Source: Pseudaquidulcibacter sp041917055
GTDB lineage: Bacteria > Pseudomonadota > Alphaproteobacteria > Caulobacterales > Aquidulcibacteraceae
NCBI GenBank assembly: GCA_041917055.1
Contig: JAYRYJ010000001.1
Location: 124,001 to 188,000, forward strand
DNA: 64,000 nucleotides
Reading direction: 5' to 3'
Both the position numbers and the translations under genes were made by a program. The notes under the pieces were generated by a model. The model was not told the DNA's origin. It searched no databases and saw only the letters and a list, made by a program, of their open reading frames with translations. This document shows positions 53,566-61,876 of the stretch, piece after piece (within the stretch, counting starts at the first letter, position 1; each line of letters begins with the position of its first letter).

Positions 53566-54452
53566 ATTTCCCGCGTTTCGCTTAGTTTCGAATAATCGAT
53601 TTCGATTTCATATTCCTCAGGGCGTCTTTCGATCATATCAATAAAGGCGCGATTAAACTCGATTTCGTCGGGAATGTAAGAATGTTGCGCATGAACGGTT
53701 TGCGAAAAAGTTTCGTCAAGCCCTGTGATTGAAATAACAATTTCGGCATCAATTGCTTCAAGTTCCGCTTTGCCGAGGCCAAATAAGGGGCTTTGCTCGT
53801 CGATTTTGTGCATCAAAACCCAAGTCAGCCTTAGAAAGGGCATTTCGGCGCGCGCAAGTTTAATATCATGTAAGCGCCTTATATTTGAACCGTCGCCAAA
53901 TTTTTCATCGCGCATAATCGCAACCTTGGCACTTGCATTCACAATTCGATTATTGCGCTCGTTCACAAGGCGCATCATTAAATGCGGTATGCCACCATAA
54001 TCACGAATTATGGCGATGTCGGAAAAAATCACTCGTGCACTTGGGCTTGAGAATTTGGCAAACATTAGGCCCGTAACCAAACCATAATAGGCAAAGCCAA
54101 GCATGGATTCGATTGTAACCAATATATTGGGCCAAATCCCTTTTGGCGCCATCGCGCCATAGCCGATTGTTGCCAAGGTTTGAACGCTGAAAAAGAAAGC
54201 ATCCTGAAAATGCCCTGGGCGCGCATTCGCAATTTCATCAAGATCGAGATAATAGAGCGTGCCGAAAAGGAAATTCAAACCAAAAAACAAAATTATTGTG
54301 ACGGCAATTATGCCCTTCCAACTTCGACTTAATAGAAAAGCATATAAATCATCAAAAATTCCAACTTTTTGACCTTTGGTAATTATTCTGAAGCCCTCGC
54401 CACGCGAAACCAGTCGCAATTTTCTTTTTGAGTTGATTTCATTGCTTTTCAT
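53562..54452 (-). CDS. KirBac-type inward-rectifier potassium channel
   Basis: 296 residues. A cytoplasmic N-terminus is followed by TM1 (about 46-66), the pore loop SVQTLATIGYGAMAPKG with selectivity filter Thr95-Ile-Gly-Tyr-Gly99, TM2 (about 107-133), and an Ig-like Kir cytoplasmic domain (about 140-275) with MRLVNERNNRIVNASAKV. Conducts K+ across the inner membrane. Monocistronic; its upstream region shares palindromes with the secreted repeat gene. Confidence 0.92.
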   Translation of the reverse strand: MKSNEINSKRKLRLVSRGEGFRIITKGQKVGIFDDLYAFLLSRSWKGIIAVTIILFFGLNFLFGTLYYLDLDEIANARPGHFQDAFFFSVQTLATIGYGAMAPKGIWPNILVTIESMLGFAYYGLVTGLMFAKFSSPSARVIFSDIAIIRDYGGIPHLMMRLVNERNNRIVNASAKVAIMRDEKFGDGSNIRRLHDIKLARAEMPFLRLTWVLMHKIDEQSPLFGLGKAELEAIDAEIVISITGLDETFSQTVHAQHSYIPDEIEFNRAFIDMIERRPEEYEIEIDYSKLSETREI

Positions 54453-54472
54453 CTTCTTTGATTGAAACTCCC

Positions 54473-54568
54473 TTCAATTGAAATATCACAATAGAAATTT
54501 TCCGAAACCAATGAGAACAGAGCGAATGCCCCAAAATGAAACACAATTGTTTCAATTCTGAATTGAAA
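54473..54568. promoter_or_regulatory. TTCAATT palindromes upstream of the sigma54 promoter
   Basis: Three perfect palindromes: TTCAATTGAA at 54473-54482, TGAAACA-CAAT-TGTTTCA at 54537-54554, and TTTCAATTC-T-GAATTGAAA at 54550-54568 (the last two overlap). They lie about 160-250 bp upstream of the predicted start site of the gene at 54765, where enhancer-binding activators of sigma54 usually bind, and also just upstream of the channel gene. The rest of the 54453-54764 gap is A+T-rich. Confidence 0.55.
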
Positions 54569-54701
54569 TATCGATAATTATTCGCAATAGGTCAATTAAG
54601 AAAATTCGCCGAAAATTTGGTTAAAATTTTACTATTTTATTCATTTGAAAAATAAGGGTTTTTCTAAATTTTTTATAAACCTAAACGGGCTTTTTGGTTT
54701 T

Positions 54702-54716
54702 TGGCACACTGGTTGC
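54702..54716 (+). promoter_or_regulatory. Consensus sigma54 promoter
   Basis: TGGCAC (54702-54707), five bases, TTGC (54713-54716), preceded by T runs. This matches the -24/-12 consensus exactly at the core positions. The predicted start near 54727 gives a leader of about 38 nt with AAAGGGGAAAG before the ATG at 54765. Confidence 0.78.
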
Positions 54717-54764
54717 GCCTGACCCTTTGCCTCAGACATTTGGTTTGAGAAAGGGGAAAGTAAT

Positions 54765-55565
54765 ATGCGTTTAGTTTCTATTATTGCAATTATCGGTGCG
54801 GGCCTTGGTTTATCGACTGCGGCAAATGCTCAAGATCAATATAATACAATTCAGTCTTTGACTGCGAACATCAATTCAACCACAACCGGCGCGGCATTCA
54901 ATGTTTGCTGCTCTGTTGGCTTTGATTCTTTGGCTGGTGCAAACTCGGTTCAAATTCAATCAAAAGGCATGGGCGCAACTTGGAATAATAACCAACAATT
55001 CCGTGGCGACGCCATTGCAACAACTTTCGGCAATGTCGGCAATGTTGTTGGCGATGTTGCTTTGGGTGCAAAAGCGTTCGGCAATAGCGCATCCGGCACA
55101 TTCGAAGGCCCATGCTGCATGAATATCAATTCTTATCAGTTCACAGGCCCTATGCCTACTAGACCAGTTGGTGACCCGACTGCGATTGTTGTCGGTAATG
55201 TTTATAATGTCGGTGGCAATGTTTCTGCGGTTTCGTCTGCTGCATCAAATGCTTTCTCGGTTTCTGCGCCAAATGCCAAAGGCATTAATGGTAACGCAAC
55301 CCAATTGAATGGCACTTTGACCCTTGCATCGACTTCGCTTAATACTGCAAACGTTGGTGGCAATGCAGTTGCAGCGTCTTCTGCCTTTGGCAATAGCATG
55401 AGCTTTATGGGCGGCGCAGGCACCGGTTTCAATATCAATGCTAACCAATCAGGCACTTCGCCGGTTACTGCATTCACCGGAATCAATGCTTCTAATATTG
55501 GTGGTCACGTTGTCGGCACATCTTCTGCAATCGGCAACTCATTCTCAGTCGGCACTTTTAAATAA
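54765..55565 (+). CDS. Secreted Gly/Asn/Ser-rich repeat protein
   Basis: 266 residues with a clear signal peptide (ends AANAQ, about 23). After an N-terminal part with two Cys doublets (NVCCSVG, GPCCMNI), four imperfect repeats follow with the pattern N-x-x-N-[VI]-G-G-x-V-x-x-x-S-[SA]-x-x-[GS]-N-[SA]-x-S: NVGNVVGDVALGAKAFGNSA, NVYNVGGNVSAVSSAASNAF, NTANVGGNAVAASSAFGNSM, NASNIGGHVVGTSSAIGNSF. This suggests a beta-solenoid or adhesive fibre such as a holdfast-anchor or curli-like component. Not matched to a named family. Driven by a sigma54 promoter and closed by a hairpin. Confidence 0.75.
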   Translation: MRLVSIIAIIGAGLGLSTAANAQDQYNTIQSLTANINSTTTGAAFNVCCSVGFDSLAGANSVQIQSKGMGATWNNNQQFRGDAIATTFGNVGNVVGDVALGAKAFGNSASGTFEGPCCMNINSYQFTGPMPTRPVGDPTAIVVGNVYNVGGNVSAVSSAASNAFSVSAPNAKGINGNATQLNGTLTLASTSLNTANVGGNAVAASSAFGNSMSFMGGAGTGFNINANQSGTSPVTAFTGINASNIGGHVVGTSSAIGNSFSVGTFK

Positions 55566-55585
55566 TAGCCGACTATATAAAACTG

Positions 55586-55605
55586 GCGGGCACTTAGGTG
55601 CCCGC
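55586..55605 (+). terminator. Hairpin after the secreted repeat gene
   Basis: GCGGGCAC (55586-55593) pairs with GTGCCCGC (55598-55605) across TTAG, 20 bp after the stop. Followed by TTGACTTTAT rather than a clean T run. Confidence 0.65.
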
Positions 55606-55617
55606 TTGACTTTATAT

Positions 55618-56010
55618 CTAAATAGGTTGTTGGTTTAGGCGGAAAAGAAGGGCGATGGCGTGGGAAGGTCTTTATGTGCAAGTATGCCATAAAGACCTTA
55701 TTTAATTGTATTTTCCCAAAACTGAGCGTCAAGAGACGCTACGCTTAAACTCTTGACTCTCACTTTTGGGCGCCTCGCTCAAATGCGGCGCTTAACATAC
55801 TGAATTATTGAATATTTCACCACAAAACCGCTGTGCGGTGTGGACTTGTCAAGCCCTTTACCGAAGGCGCGCGTAGCGCGGGGCTTTACAAGTCCACATT
55901 GCACGACACACAGTCGTCTTATCTTTTGTGTCCGAAATGCAGTTTCGGCAAAAAGAAAATAAAACAAAAACAAAAACCGCAGCACCATGGACAATTTTGT
56001 TGATTATTTA
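55618..56010. repeat. Dispersed intergenic repeat, long copy
   Basis: A longer relative of 17857-18083. The left block contains AATAGGTTGTTG and a perfect hairpin GGTCTTTATG...CATAAAGACC (55667-55697). The right block contains GTTTCGGCAAAAAG, an A-rich tract and GGACAATT (55942-55995). Between them lie about 240 bp absent from the other copy, including the structured hairpin at 55839-55898. No gene is supported in the 55566-56013 gap. Confidence 0.65.
55839..55898. repeat. Structured hairpin repeat, copy 2
   Basis: The 18-base arm 55839-55856 pairs with 55881-55898 with one mismatch. The loop contains GGCGCGCGTAGCGCG, identical to the loop of 31818-31885. Stem bases that differ from copy 1 differ on both arms so that pairing is kept. 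Confidence 0.72.
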
Positions 56011-56013
56011 ATC

Positions 56014-56565
56014 TCAATAGCCGCTTCTTTTGGGACGTAATATATCTCGCCAATCTTCTATTGATTTTTCACTTTCGCGGATTGCGCGCACCAATATTTC
56101 GCCCGAAACGCGCGCATCTTCACAAGCATCGTGGTGCGAAAATTCAATTTCAAAATGCCGCGCAAGATTGCCTAAACCATAACCACGCTGGGCAAACTCT
56201 TTCCAGGTTCTTCTTATTATTGTCGTTGCATCAAGCCATTGATATTGCGGCTCCGGCAATAAATCGCGCTTTATGGCACGAAAAATCGCGCTTCTGTCAA
56301 AATATGAATGCGAAGTCACAATATTTGGCAAAAGCCATTCATTCACTTCGTCAAACAGCTCAAAAAAGCGTGGCGCGCTTTTTACGTCATCAGGCTTTAT
56401 GCCATGGATTGAAATATTTATCGGCAGGAAATGGGTTTCAGGATTAACCAATCGATTAAAACTATCGATTATTTCGCCGTCTTTGAAGCGAGCCATGCCA
56501 ATCTGGCAGATACTTGCGGCGTCAGTATTGGCGGTCTCAACATCAATTGACACAAAAGACGGCAT
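56014..56565 (-). CDS. DEDDh 3'-5' exonuclease (DnaQ-like)
   Basis: 183 residues. Exonuclease motif I FVSIDVETAN (Asp and Glu metal ligands), motif II with TSHSYFDRSAIFRA, and motif III HHDACEDARVSGEIL giving the DEDDh His and Asp. Stand-alone epsilon-like exonuclease for proofreading, repair or nucleotide trimming. Its start overlaps the HIT gene stop by 1 bp, so they are translationally coupled. Confidence 0.9.
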   Translation of the reverse strand: MPSFVSIDVETANTDAASICQIGMARFKDGEIIDSFNRLVNPETHFLPINISIHGIKPDDVKSAPRFFELFDEVNEWLLPNIVTSHSYFDRSAIFRAIKRDLLPEPQYQWLDATTIIRRTWKEFAQRGYGLGNLARHFEIEFSHHDACEDARVSGEILVRAIRESEKSIEDWRDILRPKRSGY

Positions 56566-56972
56566 TAAAACAATGCTTTCATTGTTTTCAAACTTTCGCC
56601 TGCATCGTCATATTCTATGCGCGTGCTTCCCCAAACCGGCGCGGGCCAACATGCATCATTTTCAAAGCGCGCAATTATGTGAATATGCAATTGCGGAACA
56701 ATATTTCCGATTGCGCCAATATTGATTTTGTCACATTTGAAATGGTTTTTTAGCGATTTCGAGATTTTCATGGTTTCGTCAAAAACTAATGCTGCGGTTT
56801 CGCTATCTAAATCGTGCCATTCGATTGCATTTGCGACGCGCGGCACCAAAACCACCCAAATCAAACGCTTATCATTCATCATAAGCGCACGGCAAATGCC
56901 AAGATCTTTCAGAAAAAAGCAATCTTTCGCCAATTGCGGATGAAGTTCAAAAGCCTCTTTCTCTCTGCTCAT
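56565..56972 (-). CDS. HIT-family nucleotide hydrolase/transferase
   Basis: 135 residues. Histidine triad in VPQLHIHIIARFENDACWP. N-terminal FELHPQLAKDCFFLKDLGICRALMMND is typical of a proteobacterial HIT subgroup sometimes called diadenosine tetraphosphate hydrolase-like. Overlaps the PON-like gene by 4 bp and the exonuclease by 1 bp. Confidence 0.9.
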   Translation of the reverse strand: MSREKEAFELHPQLAKDCFFLKDLGICRALMMNDKRLIWVVLVPRVANAIEWHDLDSETAALVFDETMKISKSLKNHFKCDKINIGAIGNIVPQLHIHIIARFENDACWPAPVWGSTRIEYDDAGESLKTMKALF

Positions 56973-58138
56973 TTTACGCCCAAATCTTTTTTCGCTTTTT
57001 TAATTTGGTAATCGCGATTAGTATCAATCAAACGATTTGCCGGATGCGATTTTGACTGATGCCATTCACTTGGCAAATCACAAATCATAATTCCATTATC
57101 AAAAATCGAACCCATGATTAATTGATTTTGGTATTTAGCGGCAACAGAAACACTTCCTATTCCTTGTTTGCCGTCTGAAAGATATACTTGATCGATATTA
57201 CCGCCGGAAAAATCGGGTTTTGGTTCAATAACAATTGCCTGCGCCGGTGGCGTGCCATCACCAAACCAAGATTTGCGCGCCAAAGTGAATAATTTAGGAT
57301 GCGCACCGGCAAAAATACGCCCTTCATCATCAAGGCTCAAATTATCAATTCCGGTGCCGATAAAGACCTTTTGCAATAATTTCAGGTCAAAATTCGGTTG
57401 AATTTCATAAAACCGAATTTCGCGCCCCAGTGTTGCACTGGCAAATAGGTATTTTTTGTCTTTTGTGATTGCCAATGAATTGGCAAATGTTAGGCCGTCC
57501 GCGACTTTGCGCGCGCTTTTTCCATCATAAAAATAAATGCCTCCGCTTTTATCCAGGTCTAATAAATTTGCGAAAAAATTGCCCAATCCGTCACGCGAAT
57601 ATTCGCTTTCATTAGTGACAAATAATTTCTCGTCATCATAAAATGCCACATCATTCAGACGCGATGCACCGTCAATTTTTATGGTTTTGGTGTGGGCATA
57701 GTGGTTTTCAGAATTTTCAAAAATCTCAATATTTGCGCCATTCTTTAGATTAATTACGCCGATTTTTGATTTTTCACTCCCAATAACGTCAATTCCCACC
57801 GGCATTAAGCCATTTGGCGCTTTTAATTCTACTTTATTATCTTCTGACAAAGCGGAATTGAAATCCAAAACAAAAACTGCGCCCTGTATCTGCGATTGTT
57901 TTTTTGCTTTCAACCTATCGAATGAAGAAAGGACGATTTTTTCTTTGCCGGCTTCGCCAATAATCTTGAAATCCTCAATTCCGGCGATGTTTTTGAGTTT
58001 TGTTTCGCACTTGCCATCAAATCTGGGGCTTAATCTTGAAAATTCGCCCATTCGTGTCATGGCATTTATCCAAATAGCGGCAATGACGATTATTATTATG
58101 GCGACTATCGCCCATAAATACGTTTTAGATTTTCTCAT
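56969..58138 (-). CDS. Paraoxonase/SMP-30-like six-bladed propeller, membrane anchored
   Basis: 389 residues. An uncleaved N-terminal membrane helix (about 8-27) is followed by a beta-propeller with LKAPNGLMPVGIDV, SRLNDVAFYDDEKLFVTNES, LTFANSLAITKD and GTGIDNLSLDDEGRIFAG. The Asn/Asp pattern matches calcium-dependent arylesterase/lactonase (PON) proteins. Periplasmic side likely. First gene of the PON-HIT-exonuclease operon. Substrate unknown, a lactone or aryl ester by family. Confidence 0.82.
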   Translation of the reverse strand: MRKSKTYLWAIVAIIIIVIAAIWINAMTRMGEFSRLSPRFDGKCETKLKNIAGIEDFKIIGEAGKEKIVLSSFDRLKAKKQSQIQGAVFVLDFNSALSEDNKVELKAPNGLMPVGIDVIGSEKSKIGVINLKNGANIEIFENSENHYAHTKTIKIDGASRLNDVAFYDDEKLFVTNESEYSRDGLGNFFANLLDLDKSGGIYFYDGKSARKVADGLTFANSLAITKDKKYLFASATLGREIRFYEIQPNFDLKLLQKVFIGTGIDNLSLDDEGRIFAGAHPKLFTLARKSWFGDGTPPAQAIVIEPKPDFSGGNIDQVYLSDGKQGIGSVSVAAKYQNQLIMGSIFDNGIMICDLPSEWHQSKSHPANRLIDTNRDYQIKKAKKDLGVK

Positions 58139-58330
58139 TTCGGCATTGCCTTAGCACATATTCATTCAGTTTAAACGATTAGAATATGAAAAACCAAAGG
58201 CAAAAGCATAAAGCAATATGGACTTTTGAAACCTTTAATGATAGGTGCGCGCACTTGTTTTTTTCGCGCATAAATCGGCTTGGGGCTTTTTTATTCGCAA
58301 ATTTGAAATTTCTGTGATCGGATAAATGAA

Positions 58331-58555
58331 ATGAAAGCTGATATTCACCCTAATTATGATTTTGTCACCATTACTATGACTGACGGAACCCAGTTCAAAA
58401 CACGCTCAACTTTGGGCGGCGAAGGCAAAGTTTTGAACCTTGATATTGACCCGAAATCGCATCCAGCTTGGACCGGCGGCGGCACTCAAATTTTGGATCG
58501 CGGCGGTCGCGTTTCGCGCTTCAAAGACAAATTTGGCGGCTTGTTCAAAAAATAA
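58331..58555 (+). CDS. rpmE: 50S ribosomal protein L31
   Basis: 74 residues, starting MKADIHPNYDFVTITMTDG. It lacks the CxxC zinc pairs of the zinc-binding form and matches the alphaproteobacterial type (FKTRSTLG, LDIDPKSHPAWTGG). A GGATAAATGAA leader and a strong terminator frame it as a single-gene unit. Confidence 0.96.
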   Translation: MKADIHPNYDFVTITMTDGTQFKTRSTLGGEGKVLNLDIDPKSHPAWTGGGTQILDRGGRVSRFKDKFGGLFKK

Positions 58556-58580
58556 TCGCATTGAAATTCAAATGAAATTG

Positions 58581-58605
58581 GGCCGCCGTGTGCGGCCTTT
58601 TTTTT
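58581..58605 (+). terminator. Rho-independent terminator of rpmE
   Basis: GGCCGC (58581-58586) pairs with GCGGCC (58592-58597) across CGTGT, followed by eight T residues. 25 bp after the rpmE stop. Confidence 0.93.
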
Positions 58606-58626
58606 GCGACTGTAAAATCCCTCGCA

Positions 58627-58658
58627 TCACACGCCGTTAATTTATGGGTCCTGACCCT
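58627..58658. mobile_element. Solo end related to the 340-bp inverted-repeat element
   Basis: About 26 of 32 bases match the right end of the element at 29168-29507 (TCACAC..CGTTAAT..ATG.G...CTGACCCT). Only one end is present, so this is a relic or an end captured by recombination. It lies between the rpmE terminator and the histidine-kinase gene. Confidence 0.5.
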
Positions 58659-58704
58659 CATTATTTAGAGGAATTTAATCAATTGCCACTATTCTTACTC
58701 AACA

Positions 58705-61047
58705 ATGAGAAGCATTATCGCATTTTGTTCAAAATCATTTACTCGACGACTATATGTCGCGGGTTTTTTGTTTCTTTTGCCATTGCTTTTTGTTTCGACC
58801 ATTTTGTTTTTGCAGCAAGCTAAACAAATCCAAAATGCGCGCATTGAATTAAAGGGGCATGAAATTGCCTCTTTGGGCGTTGAATTGCAATCAAAAGCGA
58901 CGATGGAATTGTCGCGAATTGCGCGCGGTGAGGCCAATCAAAAAAGTTATATTCACGCAATTGAAAACCTTCGTGCGCTTCAAAAAGACAAAGATATTCT
59001 TCCAAAAACAAAATCTTCGCTCGCCGCAATTGATGCCGCAGTGAAAGCTCTCGAGAATGAAAAAGGCTATAATAAAGAGGTCTTTGATGGTCTTGAACGT
59101 GCCAATCATGATTTTCTAAACCAATTGGCGGGTGAATACAGACTTTCAGCCGATTCTGACATTCTATCATATAATCTGATAAATTTCTCAATCTTGCAAT
59201 CGTCAAACGTATTGGAAAATTTGCGTAAATTCGCTGATGCAAGATTCGTTCATTCGATATGGGGTGAAGAAGGGCATACCGCGGCGCTTTATATCAAACA
59301 AGGTCAGTTTGAAGAAGCATTAGAGAATTATTATGACGCCGGTTACAGTGCGATTAATTCAATCCTAGATCCGGTTCAAAACGATAAATTTGCAGTATCA
59401 ATTGCCAATTCGCGCAAAGCTGTCGAACTCTTTGTCAAAAGTGATAGTGAGGCAAATAATGTCGATTATTCCGCGCTAAACTCTGTGACTTTGGCGCTTG
59501 AGAATGGTATGGTTCTTTTGGGTTCGCGTTTAAATCAGCGCTTAAACCAATTATTGGCGTGGCAATTATTCATAAATGTCTTTGCGTTCGGTCTTTTCGT
59601 TTTTGCCTTCGCAATGGTGTTTTATTCCCTTCGCAACGGTATTGTAAATCCGTTGAAACGCACCATTATGTCGATGCAACGAATTGTTGACGGCGAATTT
59701 GACCAAAAATTCGGCGAAAATACTCGTACCGATGAAATTGGCGCCATTATGCGCGCCTTAAAAGTATTGCGTGATAATTCAGTGGCAAGGATTGAGGCCG
59801 AAAAAGCAACAAAAGCCAAAAGTGAATTTCTAGCAGTTATGAGCCATGAAATAAGAACGCCGATGAACGGCGTTTTGGGCATGGCCCAGGCTTTAAAAGG
59901 CACAAAACTTGGAACCGACCAAAATCAAATGCTTGATATTCTCATTGAAAGCGGCAATTCAATGGTTTCGCTTTTGAATGACATTCTTGATATGTCAAAA
60001 ATTGAATCCGGCAAAATTGAATTTGAAAATATCGCAATGTCGCCGTGCGCGATCGTCAATTCGACAGCGCAATTATTTGAATCCAAAACACAAGGCGATG
60101 TGAAACTAAGTTTCGAGATCGATGAAGCCGCCAATGGTTGGTATAATGGGGATCCTAACCGCATAGCGCAAGTTTTGCGTAATTTTATATCAAACGCCGT
60201 GAAATTCACCGAAAAAGGCGAAATCAAAATTGAACTATTCCGCACACAGGCCGGCCTTAAGTTCAGTGTTAGCGACACAGGTATTGGGATTCCTGAAGAT
60301 AAAATTGAAACTTTGTTTGGAAAATTCACGCAAATGGATTCGTCGCATTCCCGCGTCTATGGCGGCACAGGATTAGGACTTTCAATCTGCGAGGGATTGG
60401 TTGTCGCAATGGGCGGCACAATCTCAGTGACTTCAAAGCAGGGTGAAGGTTCGCAATTCGTATTTGAAATTCCTGCGACACAAATAGAAAATCCGGCTGG
60501 GATTGATTGTAGCGATTGCAAAAACGGCAATAATCCGAATTGCATCAAAAAACTTAATGAAAATAAGCCTGACGCAATCATGGAATTTGACCATGAAAAT
60601 TATGAACAGCCGCAAGGCGAAGGCGGAATGCGGATTTTGGTTGCCGAAGACGTTGAAATCAACCGTCTGGTAATCAGAACCTTATTTGATCAAATTGGTC
60701 TGAACGTCGATTTCGCCGAAAATGGGCGTATTGCCTATGATATGTGGGTCAATAATCATTATGATGTAATAATTATGGACGTGCAAATGCCGATTTGGGA
60801 CGGCCTAAAATCTACCCGTGCAATCCGTAGTTTTGAACGGAAATTCCGCCGTCCTCGCACGCCCATCATCGCGCTTTCCGCCAATTCGATGGAACATCAA
60901 ATTGCCGAGCACCTTGCGGCTGGAATGGACGCACACGCCGCCAAGCCGATAAATTTTGAAAAATTACTGGCATCAATTGATAATGCGATTGAAATTTGCG
61001 AAAATATTAATGCCAATCCAAATTCGAGCATTCAAAAAGCGAGCTAA
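58705..61047 (+). CDS. Hybrid sensor histidine kinase/response regulator
   Basis: 780 residues. TM1 (about 15-37), periplasmic helical sensor (about 40-285), TM2 (about 290-312), HAMP (about 312-365, NPLKRTIMSMQRIVDGEFD), HisKA with phospho-acceptor His381 in MSHEIRTPMNG, ATPase with SNAVKFTEKG, DTGIGIP and GGTGLGLSICEG, then a receiver with acidic pocket VAEDVEIN, Asp692 (IIMDVQMP), Ser and Lys (ALSAN, AKPIN). No Hpt or output domain, so it signals to a separate phosphotransferase. Overlaps the convergent gene by 4 bp. Signal unknown. Confidence 0.94.
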   Translation: MRSIIAFCSKSFTRRLYVAGFLFLLPLLFVSTILFLQQAKQIQNARIELKGHEIASLGVELQSKATMELSRIARGEANQKSYIHAIENLRALQKDKDILPKTKSSLAAIDAAVKALENEKGYNKEVFDGLERANHDFLNQLAGEYRLSADSDILSYNLINFSILQSSNVLENLRKFADARFVHSIWGEEGHTAALYIKQGQFEEALENYYDAGYSAINSILDPVQNDKFAVSIANSRKAVELFVKSDSEANNVDYSALNSVTLALENGMVLLGSRLNQRLNQLLAWQLFINVFAFGLFVFAFAMVFYSLRNGIVNPLKRTIMSMQRIVDGEFDQKFGENTRTDEIGAIMRALKVLRDNSVARIEAEKATKAKSEFLAVMSHEIRTPMNGVLGMAQALKGTKLGTDQNQMLDILIESGNSMVSLLNDILDMSKIESGKIEFENIAMSPCAIVNSTAQLFESKTQGDVKLSFEIDEAANGWYNGDPNRIAQVLRNFISNAVKFTEKGEIKIELFRTQAGLKFSVSDTGIGIPEDKIETLFGKFTQMDSSHSRVYGGTGLGLSICEGLVVAMGGTISVTSKQGEGSQFVFEIPATQIENPAGIDCSDCKNGNNPNCIKKLNENKPDAIMEFDHENYEQPQGEGGMRILVAEDVEINRLVIRTLFDQIGLNVDFAENGRIAYDMWVNNHYDVIIMDVQMPIWDGLKSTRAIRSFERKFRRPRTPIIALSANSMEHQIAEHLAAGMDAHAAKPINFEKLLASIDNAIEICENINANPNSSIQKAS

Positions 61048-61868
61048 TTCGGTTTAGGTAATTTTGGCTTGATAATTGATTGCGTCGGAATTTTCGGAAC
61101 TGGTTTAAGTTTTGGACTTTGCCCAAACAGTTCCTTCTTATTCACTTCAACCGGAATTTTCTTTCCGCCAATTGTAACATAAGGCGTCAAGTTTTCTGTT
61201 AATGTAACACTATCAAGAATTCTGGCCTGAAGCGCGGGGATTACCATTTCGGCGGTATGGGCGCGATAATTTTCGCGCGAAACACCGCCCGAAAAGCAAT
61301 CATTATTCATCTTGTCCATGGCATAATGAAAATAATAATCATCTTTCATTGGGCGATCGATACCAAATTTCAAACTAATAATTTTTGTGTTATGGTCATA
61401 GCTAGAATTGAAAAAGACCAAACCGAAAGCCAAATCGTCAAAATTTTCGTCATTTCCCGAAAATACTGGTGTGATTGAAATCCCAATACTGGTTTGGCAG
61501 AGATTTATTATGTCGCTCAACGACTGCGTGATTGTGAAATCAGTATTATTATGCCGCCCACTTGTTACGCCATTATGAGTTATTTGAAACCGCGCACCTG
61601 GTGCAATCGGCTTATTATTAAGGGCAATGATGGACCAGGTTTTCTTATTTTCATCAAATTGCATACCATAAAAGCCATCGCAATATTTCAGGCATTTCAG
61701 AATTGGTAAATCTGCCTCGGATTCAAAAAACTTGTCATCAAGATAAGTTTTTGCACCATAACTATTTAATTTGGTCGCGGTATGAATTTTTGCGTCTTTT
61801 GCCTGTGCGACTGCGCCGCATGACAATATAGCGTACATACTAATCCCTAATAAAATCGCTTTCTTCAT
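61044..61868 (-). CDS. Hypothetical exported protein
   Basis: 274 residues from the ATG at 61868 behind GGGGGC. Signal peptide ends VAQA/KD (about 23); an ILSC/G lipobox-like site is also present. Contains CLKYCDGFYGMQF, one further Cys in INLCQTS, and a Pro/Lys-rich tail (PKLKPVPKIPTQ and onward). No family recognised. It starts 8 bp after glpK ends and is co-directional, so probably co-transcribed, but no functional link is evident. Confidence 0.72.
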   Translation of the reverse strand: MKKAILLGISMYAILSCGAVAQAKDAKIHTATKLNSYGAKTYLDDKFFESEADLPILKCLKYCDGFYGMQFDENKKTWSIIALNNKPIAPGARFQITHNGVTSGRHNNTDFTITQSLSDIINLCQTSIGISITPVFSGNDENFDDLAFGLVFFNSSYDHNTKIISLKFGIDRPMKDDYYFHYAMDKMNNDCFSGGVSRENYRAHTAEMVIPALQARILDSVTLTENLTPYVTIGGKKIPVEVNKKELFGQSPKLKPVPKIPTQSIIKPKLPKPN

Positions 61869-61876
61869 ATTGCCCC

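Noticed and set aside
58240..58285. Terminator or attenuator before rpmE (GGTGCGCGCACTTG followed by T run)
   Set aside because: The palindrome has no room for a loop, and no gene on the plus strand ends upstream of it.
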